Below, one piece after another: positions 54,801 to 64,000 of a stretch of DNA of 64,000 nucleotides. The notes beneath the pieces are model-generated. The model was not told where the DNA came from. It saw only the letters and a program-made list of their open reading frames with translations, and searched no databases. Source of the DNA: Kitagawia praeruptora (taxonomy: Eukaryota > Streptophyta > Magnoliopsida > Apiales > Apiaceae); the NCBI GenBank assembly GCA_037693485.1, contig CM075346.1, positions 13,235,501-13,299,500 of the forward strand, read 5' to 3'. The number at the start of each line of letters is the position of its first letter. Position 1 is the first letter of the stretch. Made by a program: the position numbers and the translations under genes.

Positions 54801-55900
54801 TTTATAATTTATTTTTTCCTAATATAAAATTATATTTTAATTTATAAATAATATAATAACAACTTAATAAAAGGTTACATTTTGCACGAATTAAAAGTTC
54901 TTAATGAACATAATAATCATCTAATAAAATTTATATCCAAATTCCATAAAAGAAAATATAACGATGGGCATGTACTGAATTGAAAGTAGACCATTTCTCT
55001 ACGTAAGAAGAATGATAATATGATCATTGATAAACGGAGTACTATATTTTAATAAAATGTTAAAGTACAGTGATCTAGTCCAAGTGATATGTATAGACAA
55101 CAGTAGTCAAATGGTATCACTCCTATTTTCCGTGAGAAAACGAAATGAATATAAAATATGTTTGTGCGAAATTGCGTAGCAGTGTGGATTAGCAAAAGTA
55201 ATTAACATCAATCGGATTCGACCTACACTAAATTCACAAAAACCCGACTTGATCCACTCTAAATTCACAAAAATATTTTAAGAATGTCTTCGCTTGAGAA
55301 GATTGAAATGAGAATGAAAGGAGGTAACAATGTAATGAATAATTGTAAACAAAATTTATGAAAAAAGAAAGAAGGTTGGAAAAATAGCAAATAAATATAA
55401 GAGAGAAAAAGTTTTATGATAAAAATTGGAAGGAAAATGATGATGAATTGATGATGAAAAATGGAGTATTTTTTTCAAGTGGGTTAGAATTTTAGTTTAA
55501 ATTATGAGAAACTCATTCCATTCAATTGAAGTGAGCACGGCCTAAATCTTTAATCAACATAACCCGATTCAACATACAGTTTATTCATCGCCATTTTATA
55601 ACTATAATCGAAAATGAAATCGATAAATTGTAATTTTATTTTATGTGCTACTATATTTTAAATTTAATAAACTGGGAGAACGCTCCGTTACAAAAAAGTT
55701 TAATCTACAAATTGTACAAAACAACAAATTTGCAATATCGACCGAATACAATTAAAATACCTGTAAGATTCGCAAAATAATTTGAAAATTTAAAAAAAAA
55801 GGTAATATTATATTGACAATATAAACTTGTATGTCCATTTTGATGCGGCATTTATATGAGATACAAATTTATACCTTTTTGGTATAAACAAAAATTTTAA
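51843..55900. other. AT-rich intergenic region with one diffuse foldback
   Basis: No gene can be supported. About 54190-54560 contains inverted A- and T-rich arms with repeated TTTGCAA and GCAACTTGTAACC-like motifs, possibly an old MITE. The remainder shows nothing I can name. Confidence 0.5.
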
Positions 55901-56082
55901 GAGTAAAGTGCATTTTGTGTACTTGTACTTTAATCTTGACATCACTTGCAATACCGAATTTTAAAGTGAGCATCTGAAATACTGCAATTGTTATTTCGTT
56001 ATAGGTTGTGTACTTCCGTCTATCTGGCGTTAACTCCGTTAAAAAGTCATGGGCATCTCTGTCTTTTCACAACCATATGTAT
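55901..56082 (+). repeat. Left terminal inverted repeat of the MULE-like element
   Basis: Pairs with 59983-60139 over its length, apart from an extra 22 bp or so near 55955. Confidence 0.75.
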
Positions 56083-56387
56083 GCAATATACCCGAAGGTG
56101 AGTAAAGCTAATACCAACACTAGCATATTCTACTCTTAAGCATAGAAATTTCCTTGTGCAAAGAAAAAACATATTCATCCTATTAGAGAGCCACGAGGAA
56201 GCCATTACACGACTTCTAGCATCCTCCCTTGTAACTTGAAAGAGTCATTAGGATTGAGCAAGTTGTCGTCATGTTTTCTCCGATTTGCTCTGCCTCCAGA
56301 TTTGGTAACAATGAACCTGTAAAACCAACAACAAGGCCTCCTTCATTGGCGTATTCAACCGTACCTCTTCCAACAAACATAACATCT
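56083..56387 (-). pseudogene. Possible captured gene fragment inside the MULE-like element
   Basis: On the minus strand a short open stretch reads VEYANEGGLVVGFTGSLLPN and continues without recognisable family. It is less AT-rich than the surroundings and ends at the insertion of element F; its continuation should be after 59272. I cannot name a source gene. Confidence 0.35.
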
Positions 56388-56857
56388 TGTTACGCCATAT
56401 TTTCGGTTGCCTCTATTATCTTCCAAATTTCCCAATACGAATCTAATAATAATTAACTTAATCCCCAAGTTAATTATTTCCTCTCTCTGAAACGAGTAAA
56501 GAATCAATCTCAATAAATCAATAACGGAAAATATCTCCAAACGATATTCTTCAAATCAGGAAGATACCACAACGATAAGATTAAATCAGATAAAATCAGT
56601 AATTACCCAGATTAACGAAGTTTATCCCTAAAGTCTCTAAGGGATAGACACAAATCAATTTCACATAACTGCGTTGGCTTGATCCTTATAAATATAAGGT
56701 ACGCAGGCATCTTGAAAAAGGATCCGATACACGAGACAAATCGAGATACCTCTCAAGTTCAGCCCCAAACATCCAAAATCCCAAATCCCCCTATTTTCAT
56801 GGTTTCGTTATTCCAGCAACCTCCGAAATTTGTAATCACCAAATTCCCCCATTAACA
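56388..56857 (+). repeat. Element F 5' LTR (470 bp)
   Basis: Starts TGTTACGCCATATTTTCGG and ends ATTAACA; matches 58798-59267. Confidence 0.92.
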
Positions 56858-57419
56858 ATTGGCGCTAGAAGGAGGGCATTATTTATTGATTGTGGAGGAC
56901 AATCAATTCATACGCATGGGGGTTATTATGGATCTGGAGCTGCTTTAATGGAGGAGCTAAGCGGTGGAGGCGGTGAATCTATTCCGAATTAAGATAAGTT
57001 TTCTTATGATTTTGTTCATACAAGTTAGTTATCTTATAAAATTCGTAGTAAATTCAATACATGTCGGATTTCGATGATTTTTAATGATTCGGAAAGCTTG
57101 TTAAATTGCCTATAACTTTCGTTCTTTGAGTTTTCTCAGATTATATCTTGATCTATTCTCGAAATCACAAAATACAATCAGATCTCGTTTTTTCAGCATC
57201 GAGAAGCAGATCAGCAGACGTTTTATTTGATTCCCGATTCGTTATAAGTCCGTTTTTGATGAGCCATATATCATCGGAAAGATATTTTTGTTATCTACAA
57301 CTTTCATGTTTTGTGGTTTTCCAGTAAAAATCGTTTAGAAGGTCAAAAACGCCAAAAACAGATCTGAGCAGAATTTGAATTGTGAAGATTTTCAAGATTT
57401 TAGGTGTTATCTTCGTGTT

Positions 57420-58505
57420 ACATGATTTTGAAGGGCTCTTATTCGAAGAGTTTAATATTTTAGAAGGTCCTCCTTTGTGGGGGTAATATTTTGGAAGACT
57501 CTTAATTGAAGAGTTTATTATTTTAGAAGGCCCTCTTTTGTGTGGTTAATATTTTGGAAGGTCCTCCTTTGTGAGGGTAATATTTCGGAAGGTCCTCCTT
57601 TGTGGGGGTAATATTTTGGAAGACCCTCTTTTCTAGGGATAAATTTTGAAGGCTCTTATTCGAAGAGTTTATTATCTTAGAAGGCCCTCCTTTGCATGGG
57701 TAATATTTTGGAAGGCTCTTATTCGAAGAGTTGATTATTTTTTAGAAAACCCTTCAAGTGTTACTGATATTTTTTGGAAAAATATTGGGATATTGATATG
57801 GCTTTGGGAAGATGACCTCCTCTAAGGAGGGTCTCCTTTATTTTTTGTGTTAGACGACCTCCTCTAAGGAGGGTTTTCGTAATTTATTTAAAAGACGATC
57901 TCCTCTAAGGAAAGTCTTAGTAAGAATGAAGATATCTTCGGAAAATCCACCTCCTGTGAGTAAGGATATTTCTGGAATGAGGAACGACCTCCTTTGAGGA
58001 GGGTATCCCAAATTATTAAATCCTTGCAAAAACCGTACTTCCGGGGGGATGTCCGTACTTCCGGCGCCTCATCAAGGTTCGAGCTTCGGAAAATCCACCT
58101 CCTGTGAGGAGGGTATTTCTGAACTAAAAACTGATCTCCTTTGAGGAGAGTACCCTAAATTATCAAAGTCCTTGCAAAAATCGTACTTTCGGGGGGATGT
58201 TCGTACTTCCGGCGCCTCATCAAGGCACGAGCTTCGGAAAATCCACCTCCTGTGAGGTGGGTATTTCTGGAATGGAGAACGCCCTCCTCAAAGGAGGGTA
58301 TCTCAAATTATTAAATCCTTGCAAAAACCGTACTTCCGGGGGGATGTCCGTATTTCCGGAGCCTCATCAAGGTTCGAGCTTCGGAAAATTCACCTCCTGT
58401 GAGGAGGGTATTTCTGAACTAAGAAACGACCTCCTTTGAGGAGGATATCCTTAATTTATAAAATTCTGAGGAAAATGACCCCCTTTGAGGGGGATACCCT
58501 CTATA
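57420..58505 (+). repeat. Stem-loop repeat array in element F
   Basis: From 57420 to about 57760, units of about 38 bp carry stems such as CTCTTATTCGAAGAG and CCTCCTTTGTGGGGG. From about 57800 to 58505, stems of the forms CCTCCTGTGAGGAGG and CCTCCTTTGAGGAGG alternate. Here a larger unit of about 147 bp, marked by CTTGCAAAAAYCGTACTTYCGG, recurs near 58023, 58170 and 58317. Confidence 0.8.
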
Positions 58506-58797
58506 AGACATGGTAGATATGACCTTCGACTGGATGATAATATTTCTCAAAATGCTTTGGATGACATTGTGGAATAATGCTTGGATGGCTCTCCAAGATA
58601 CGTTCTCTCACCCCTACAAAACATTTACATCTCGCATATTGACTCGTTTACGTCTACATGCATATGGAGCACCTAGGTGCTCCATATTTTTTACTAATCT
58701 TCTTTTCCTAGATGTTTCAGTGACTCAAGAAATTTGGAAGATCGAAGCATGCTTAGTTCTCCAGTCCATCAAGCTGCACTGAAGAACTGGGGGTAGT

Positions 58798-59267
58798 TGT
58801 TACGCCATATTTTCGGTTGCCTCTATTATCTCCCAAATTTCCCAATACGAATCTAATAATAATTAACTTAATCCCCAAGTTAATTATTTCCTCTCTCTGA
58901 AACGAGTAAAGAATCAATCTCAATCAATCAATAACGGAAAATATCTCCAAACGATATTCTTCAAATCAGGAAGATATCACAACGATAAGATTAAATCAGA
59001 TAAAATCAGTAATTACCCAGATTAACGAAGTTTATCCCTAAAGTCTCTAAGGGATAGACACAAATCAATTTCACATAACTGTGTTGGCTTGATCCTTATA
59101 AATATAAGGTACGCAGGCATCTTGAAAAAGGATCCGATACACGAGACAAATCGAGATACCTCTCAAGTTCAGCCCCAAACATCCAAAATCCCAAATCCCC
59201 TTATTTTCAAGGTTTCGTTATTCCAGCAACCTCCGAAATTTGTTATCACCAAATTCCTCCGTTAACA
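58798..59267 (+). repeat. Element F 3' LTR (470 bp)
   Basis: Starts TGTTACGCCATATTTTCGG and ends GTTAACA, followed by the CATCT duplication. Confidence 0.92.
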
Positions 59268-59272
59268 CATCT

Positions 59273-59982
59273 GCAACCAAGAATGAAGAATGGTTTGGGC
59301 CTTTTAACGGAGTTAACAAAGATCCAAACTTTATCATTAAATAAGAAAACAACACCAGCCCAATTCATAAATCAACCCAAAATCATCAACTAAACAAAAA
59401 AACAAACCATATGTATAGATACAAAATTGTGTCTATCTATGCAAGCATGAACTAAAATCCCATGATTTAAGGGCAAAGATGAGATTTTTATGAGATAGGT
59501 ATGTGTAAAAAACTTACCTTTGTAAGAATCTCGAGAGAACAAACTGATTTTATCAAGGAATAGGTGGGTGGAGAAGGGTAGAAGGAGGATGGTGAGTGCG
59601 AGGTGGGCTGGTGGTTGGATGTTTGTTGGTGAAGGTGAACGAAGATGGGTTGGGCGCCGGAGCTGGCTGGTAGTGGTGTGGGTGTTGTGGTGGCGGTGGG
59701 CGGGGCTGTGGAGGGGAAGGAGATGGGGCGGTGGTGGTGGGTTGGAGTTCGGTGGTACAAGATCGGAGGTGGTTGGTGGCGAAATGGAGGTGGGAGGGGT
59801 ATGAATTGCAGGCGGAGGAGAAGGAGATGGGGAACAGAGGTGAAATGGTGGAGAACGGAAGTGGGTTGGAGGAAGAACGGAGGTGTGGCTATTGAAGAAG
59901 AAGAAGAAGAAAGAGGTAGAAATGGAGAAACTGCGTGCGGTTGTAGAGGAGATGGGTGGACACTGGACGGTTGTAGAGAAAT
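59273..59982. other. Interior of the MULE-like element, with a G-rich tract
   Basis: About 59560-59960 is strongly G-rich on the plus strand (many GGTGG and GGAGG runs). The long proline- and serine-rich readings on the other strand are a by-product of that bias and are not called as genes. A copy of CCTTTTAACGGAGTTAAC, part of the terminal repeat, recurs near 59298. Confidence 0.5.
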
Positions 59983-60139
59983 GGCTGTGAAAAGATAGAG
60001 ATACCCCTGGCCTTTTAACGGAGTTAACGCTAGACAGACGGAAGTACACAACCTGTAACGAAATAACAACTGCAGTATTTCAGATGCTCTGCAAGTGGTG
60101 TCAAGGCCAAAGTATAAGTACACAGAATGCACTTTACTC
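59983..60139 (-). repeat. Right terminal inverted repeat of the MULE-like element
   Basis: Inverse of the left arm, ending GCACTTTACTC. Confidence 0.75.
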
Positions 60140-61219
60140 AATTTTTAATTTACATAATATTTGGTTTAATCTATATATATATATATTTTTTGTACATCCA
60201 GTGGCGAGCCAGCCTTGGAGGTGAGTGTGGACAAAAATAATAATTTAAATGTTGTATATATAGTAATAGTATAAAAATTTTTATTTGAAATAATTACATT
60301 AAAAATATATTAATAAATGAAGAGTTGTTTATTTATTCATAGGAAACTGATTAAAATTTCAAATTCAGATAGGTGTATGAATTCACACAAAGAAGTAAAG
60401 AACCCACTTAATATCTCAGCATCTAGGCACATTTCTTTAGTCAATAATATGCTTAATTATACATATTTATAAATCCATAAAATCAAGTATAACATGAATG
60501 CATACAGACAGACTCATATACATTACACATAGTTAATAAAAAAATTTAAAAATTCTGTAAAATTAATTAAGACTCCTGCTTCTCTCTCTTAATCAAAAAA
60601 TTTAGAAATTCTGAAAAATTAATTAAGACTCCTGCTTCTCTCTCTCTCTCTCTCCCTTCTAAACCTAGCCTCCATTAAAGAGTTTTATTTTTTTTAAGTG
60701 GGAACCCGTAGCCACTACCCTTTTGGGTGCGCACTGGGTAAACCCACGGGCTTACGCAATAGCAAATAATCAGCTAAGTTTGATGGATATGCATTGCCAA
60801 AAAATAAACTTCAAATTTTGATAATGGACCAGGAGAAGAGGAACTTATTGGGCTAAATATTGAGGACAGAAAAAGAAGAAAAAATGGGCCGAAAATCAAA
60901 GTACCATGGATACTGATGGGGGGCTGTGGTTTTTGGGTTTTGCTGCTGATATACTCACGTGGATGCTAGACTTTCCAACTCGAATTTTGTAGTAACTTTG
61001 AAAACCAATTTGGCTAAGCTTGCGGAGCAAGCTAGCCAATCAAAATGAATTTTTAAGTTGGAAGTTAGAACTGTCGAGGGTTGGGGAACTCTCGAACAGT
61101 TTGTTGTCTACGAGACCTTGTAAAGTCTCGTAACCCAGATTTTCTACTTTTTGTTGAAACTCTTGTTAATTTGAATAAAATTGATAAATCTAGTTTTCGT
61201 TAGACTTTTCGCATTTTTT
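60140..61219. other. Intergenic with a short tandem duplication
   Basis: A segment of about 58 bp ending GACTCCTGCTTCTCTCTCT occurs twice in tandem at about 60535-60650. CAGTGGCGAGCCAGCC near 60199 resembles an hAT end without partner. No gene was found. Confidence 0.45.
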
Positions 61220-62955
61220 TCAGTTGATATATAGTGTTGGTCGTGGGGGTGGGCTTGCGATTATGTGGAAAAGATCTGTATCCTGCATGGTTTTGAATTC
61301 ATCTAGTAATCATATAGATGTCAACCTTCTGGAGAGGGATAATCATGTTTGGGGAATCACGTGTTTTTACGGTTTTCCTGAGAGAAGTAGAAGGAAGAAT
61401 TCCTAGGAATTTTTTTATCTTTAGCTCAAATTTCTTCACGTCATGGTGTGTTTTCGGGGACTTCGATGATTATCGATCTAACAAGATGGGATATAACCCA
61501 CATCCCCAAGCTCTGATGGATGGGCTCCGTGCTTTGATTGATGACTACTTGTTAACTGAGATTGATCTTGTGGACGAAAATTTTACCCCGAAGAAAAGAA
61601 GGGTAAGCCAAACTGGATTAAGGAGCGCCTAGATAGAGCTTTTGCCACTTCCTCATGGTGGCACAAATTTCCCCTACGTAAGTTACGGTTGTTCATACTA
61701 TTGTTTCTGATCATGGTGTTATTTTTAAAGAGGTTTATGACACGTCATATCCAAGAAAAAAGTTTCATTTTAGATTTGAAAATACATGGCTCAAATAGCC
61801 AAATTTTCATGTAGAAGTTTCAAACTTCTGGAAAGTACTACCCCCTTCTCACCTACTTCTTAAACTGTTGTTTGTTTTCTCGTATATGCCAAAGTGGGGA
61901 CGTAACTTTTTTTAATAAGTTCATAGATAAAGGGAAGAAGCAAAAGTAGGTGCTATATGAATTGAATAGAACTAATACAAAGGGAATTAATTTGTATTTT
62001 AAGGAGAAAGAAAAATTCAATAACTTACTAATATATGAAGAGGTTTACTAAAAATAGACTTAAGGAACACGTGGAGAAAATGATAGACTTAAGGCCCATT
62101 GCATTATGTAATGTTTATTATAAAATCCTTGCAAAAGTCCTTGAAAATCAGTTGAAATTAATACTTCCAGCCGTGATAACAGAGAACTAGTCAGCCTTTG
62201 TTCCACGGAGGAGTATAACTGATAATGTACTCATAGCATTTGAGGTTATACATTTCATGAAGCGTAAAAACTATGGAAGCGAGGAGATAACTCTTGAACC
62301 AGACATTAACAGGGCTTATAATCGAGTCGATTGGAGTTACCTACTGTATCGATTGCAACAGATGGGCTTTGTAGAAAAATTTATTAAGTGGGCGATGTTG
62401 TGTGTCACTATAGTTCAATAGGAAGTGAGTTTTAATGACACGACTGTGGGTCCAATTTACCCAAAATGGGGATTGAGGTAGGGGGATCCACTATCCCTGT
62501 ATTCATTTCTTTTATGTGTCGAAGGATTATCGAAATCTGTCTAATGTTGCTGTAAATGGGGATCTTCACGGTTATAAAGTAAGCCCGAGTGCACCTTAAT
62601 GACAGTTTCCTGGTCTTTAAAGATATGAAGGAGGAGTCAATAACTGTTAAGGCTATGTTAAATACGTATGAAAAACTCAGTCAAGTAGTAATTTTTAAAA
62701 GTCTGGCATCTTCTTTGGTGTAAATGTTCGTAGAGACAAACCAGCTGAATTGTCAGAAATTCTAGGGGTTTATAATGATCTAGGCGATGGTGAATTGTCA
62801 GAAATTCTAGGGGTTTATAATGATCTAGGCGATGGAAAATACTTGGGCCAACCACTTTGATTGGTCGATCGAAGAAGTCATTTTTTTAATTTTCTGAAGG
62901 AGCGAGTGTGGAAAAGAATTCAAGGGTGGTGTAGTAAGCTGCAATCTAGGGGTCG
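61220..62955 (+). pseudogene. LINE-1 retrotransposon remnant (endonuclease and reverse transcriptase)
   Basis: The endonuclease-like part reads GGGLAIMWKRSV near 61245 and WCVFGDFDDY near 61446. The reverse-transcriptase part begins RPIALCNVYYKILAKVLE near 62092, then SAFVPRRSITDNVLIAFEV, INRAYNRVDWSYL and GLRxGDPLS, interrupted by stops and frame changes. The sequence between about 61640 and 62090 is shortened, and the segment with the catalytic FADD is missing. Further on, NFLKERVWKRIQGW near 62890 marks the thumb region. Positions 62747-62791 are repeated exactly at 62792-62836. Confidence 0.8.
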
Positions 62956-63697
62956 GGTTCGGGTTTTATCCAAAAAATAGGGTTTGGATTTGGATTTTGC
63001 CAAACCCGAGCCGATCTGATTCCCATCCCTACTTGGAGGTGTACTTGAAGAGGAAGATTTTGGCATCTAAGTTCGGGGTTCATTCATTCAGGGGTTTAGG
63101 TGTCTGAACCCTCAGGTAGGGGTACTATCGTATGGAGGCAAGATATGGGTTCACCCGGGTCATAGGTCCCCAGACAGGGGTACGTGCACGTACCCCGAAG
63201 ATTTCCAGAAAAACGCACCAGCAGTCCTGCAACCTTCTAAATTATAGGAGAATGGATAACTATCGGCCTAACTAACTTCTGGATAAGTCCTAAACATCAT
63301 GAACAAACAACCGCCCACTCTGACAGTTGAACGCCAGGCTGTAAACGGTTGAACGCCGATTCTGCAGCCGAAAATCAAGCTATTCATCCGTTATTCCAGC
63401 GATATTCTCTCGAAGTGTTGTACCAAATTTCTATCACAACAATTTGTATGTTTTTCTATTTGTTTACATTACAGTTGTGCATATAGTATGAACAGATCAC
63501 TAGTTACTGAAAAGTGTATGCTTTATTTGTCTTCACTCTTTCAGCTCACTCCACTCCGGTGCACATATTACAGACTTGCAGCAACTTAATAGTTAAAAGT
63601 AACTCTGACTTAATGTAGTTTATACAAGTATCACAACCACCAATAGTTTTAACAAGTGGGAATAAAGAGAGAACTAGTATTACAATCATGGTTATGC
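62956..63697. other. Intergenic and presumed 3' untranslated region of the acyl-CoA ligase gene
   Basis: About 62950-63030 contains GGGTTCGGG and CCAAACCCGA motifs, possibly another old DNA-element end. The part from about 63450 to 63697 may be the 3' UTR of the minus-strand gene. No further gene seen. Confidence 0.4.
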
Positions 63698-64000
63698 TTA
63701 TAACTTACTCTTCAATAATGGTCCCATTGCCTTTGCCTTGTCCCGCAGTAAGTGCTTCTGTACTTTACCGGTAGCAGTCTTTGGCAATGGCCCAAACACT
63801 ACTGATTTTGGAACCCAATATCTAGGCAATTTAGCCCGGCAGAACTTCATAATATCTTCTGCCATTCTTTGTTCATCGGATTTGTTAACATTGTCCTTCA
63901 AATTCACAAATGCACAGGGAGATTCTCCCCATTGCTCGTCTGACCTAGCCACCACTGCTGCCTCCAGAATTGCGGGGTGCTGGTATAGAAAATTTTCAAC
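63698..64000 (-). CDS. Acyl-activating enzyme / acyl-CoA ligase, C-terminal 100 residues (cut by window end)
   Basis: The fragment is the C-terminal domain of the AMP-dependent synthetase family (AMP-binding_C). It has ENFLYQHPAILEAAVVARSD, then DEQWGESPCAFV, and the motif PKTATGKVQKHLLR, whose lysine takes part in the adenylation step. It ends in SKL, a type-1 peroxisomal targeting signal, so the enzyme should activate a carboxylic acid with CoA in peroxisomes, as plant AAE/benzoate-CoA ligase-like enzymes do. The substrate cannot be told from this part. The frame is open to the window edge and the rest lies to the right. Confidence 0.88.
   Translation of the reverse strand, partial: VENFLYQHPAILEAAVVARSDEQWGESPCAFVNLKDNVNKSDEQRMAEDIMKFCRAKLPRYWVPKSVVFGPLPKTATGKVQKHLLRDKAKAMGPLLKSKL

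Larger units (their letters stand above)
56388..59267 (+). mobile_element. Element F: coding-deficient LTR retrotransposon (LARD-like)
   Basis: Two 470-bp LTRs (56388-56857 and 58798-59267, about nine differences) are flanked by a perfect CATCT duplication at 56383-56387 and 59268-59272. A primer-site candidate TGGCGCTAGAAGGAGGG lies at 56860-56876 and a polypurine tract ACTGGGGGTAGT ends at 58797. The 1.9-kb interior has no gag or pol and is largely an array of stem-loops. Confidence 0.9.
55901..60139. mobile_element. MULE-like element with long terminal inverted repeats (4.24 kb)
   Basis: The left end GAGTAAAGTGCATTTTGTGT and the right end, inverted, GAGTAAAGTGCATTCTGTGT begin arms of about 182 and 155 bp that stay similar throughout (for example TTATTTCGTTA and GTTGTGTACTTCCGTCT). 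Flanks AAATTTTAA (55892-55900) and AATTTTTAA (60140-60148) are a 9-bp duplication with one mismatch. The interior holds no transposase; it carries captured-looking genomic sequence and the LTR element F. Confidence 0.75.

Noticed and set aside
58197..58439. 80-codon plus-strand ORF within element F
   Set aside because: It runs across the tandem stem-loop units and is repetitive for that reason; no coding signal.
59390..60141. Two minus-strand proline/serine-rich ORFs of about 218 codons
   Set aside because: They overlap in different frames and follow from the strand bias of a G-rich tract; they also run into the terminal inverted repeat.

Overview
The window is nuclear DNA of a flowering plant, most likely a eudicot. 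It is AT-rich, has spliced genes, and is dominated by plant transposable elements. Only two host genes look intact: a complete GH3 beta-xylosidase gene (seven exons, minus strand, 42112-46973) and the 3' end of a peroxisomal acyl-CoA ligase gene running off the right edge (63698-64000). The species cannot be named from the sequence.

Layout. (1) 1-5973: a very young non-autonomous Ty3/gypsy (Athila/Tat-like) element A, whose 5' LTR is cut by the window edge. It inserted into the pol gene of a minus-strand Copia/Sirevirus-type element B (5974 to about 10050). (2) 10.1-16.5 kb: an hAT-like end, a LINE scrap, a tandem repeat with dimeric order, a frameshifted membrane-protein relic and a foldback MITE. 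(3) 16540-21397: a second non-autonomous gypsy element C with a truncated 3' LTR. (4) 21837-33986: a 12.15-kb Sirevirus-type Copia element D with 730-bp LTRs, a perfect 5-bp target duplication, gag, a pol broken by two amber codons, an antisense ORF and a long envelope-like region broken by two stops. (5) 34.0-41.3 kb: a SINE with target duplication, a MULE with a complete FAR1/MULE transposase ORF flanked by arrays of short palindromes, and two hAT MITEs in tandem sharing one 8-bp target duplication. (6) 41.6-47.1 kb: the beta-xylosidase gene. (7) 47.1-55.9 kb: AT-rich intergenic DNA with three head-to-tail Helitron copies, one carrying a Stowaway MITE, a 366-bp foldback and a Harbinger-like MITE. 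(8) 55901-60139: a MULE-like element with long terminal inverted repeats that has taken in genomic sequence and a coding-deficient LTR element F full of stem-loops. (9) 60.1-63.7 kb: degraded LINE-1 sequence, then the acyl-CoA ligase end.

How parts relate. A and C have different LTRs but share the tRNA-Asp-type primer site, an ORF truncated at the same early reverse-transcriptase block, a conserved block before the polypurine tract, and a conserved block inside the LTR. They look like members of one parasitic class moved in trans. B and D are diverged Copia elements that keep the same gag/pol junction with a splice-acceptor-like signal. LTR divergence counted by eye gives a relative age order: A (2 differences in 578), D (about 5 in 730), F (about 9 in 470), C (about 9 in 370).

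The strongest candidates for something undescribed are the palindrome arrays flanking the MULE transposase and the stem-loop array in element F, where stems change on both sides together.
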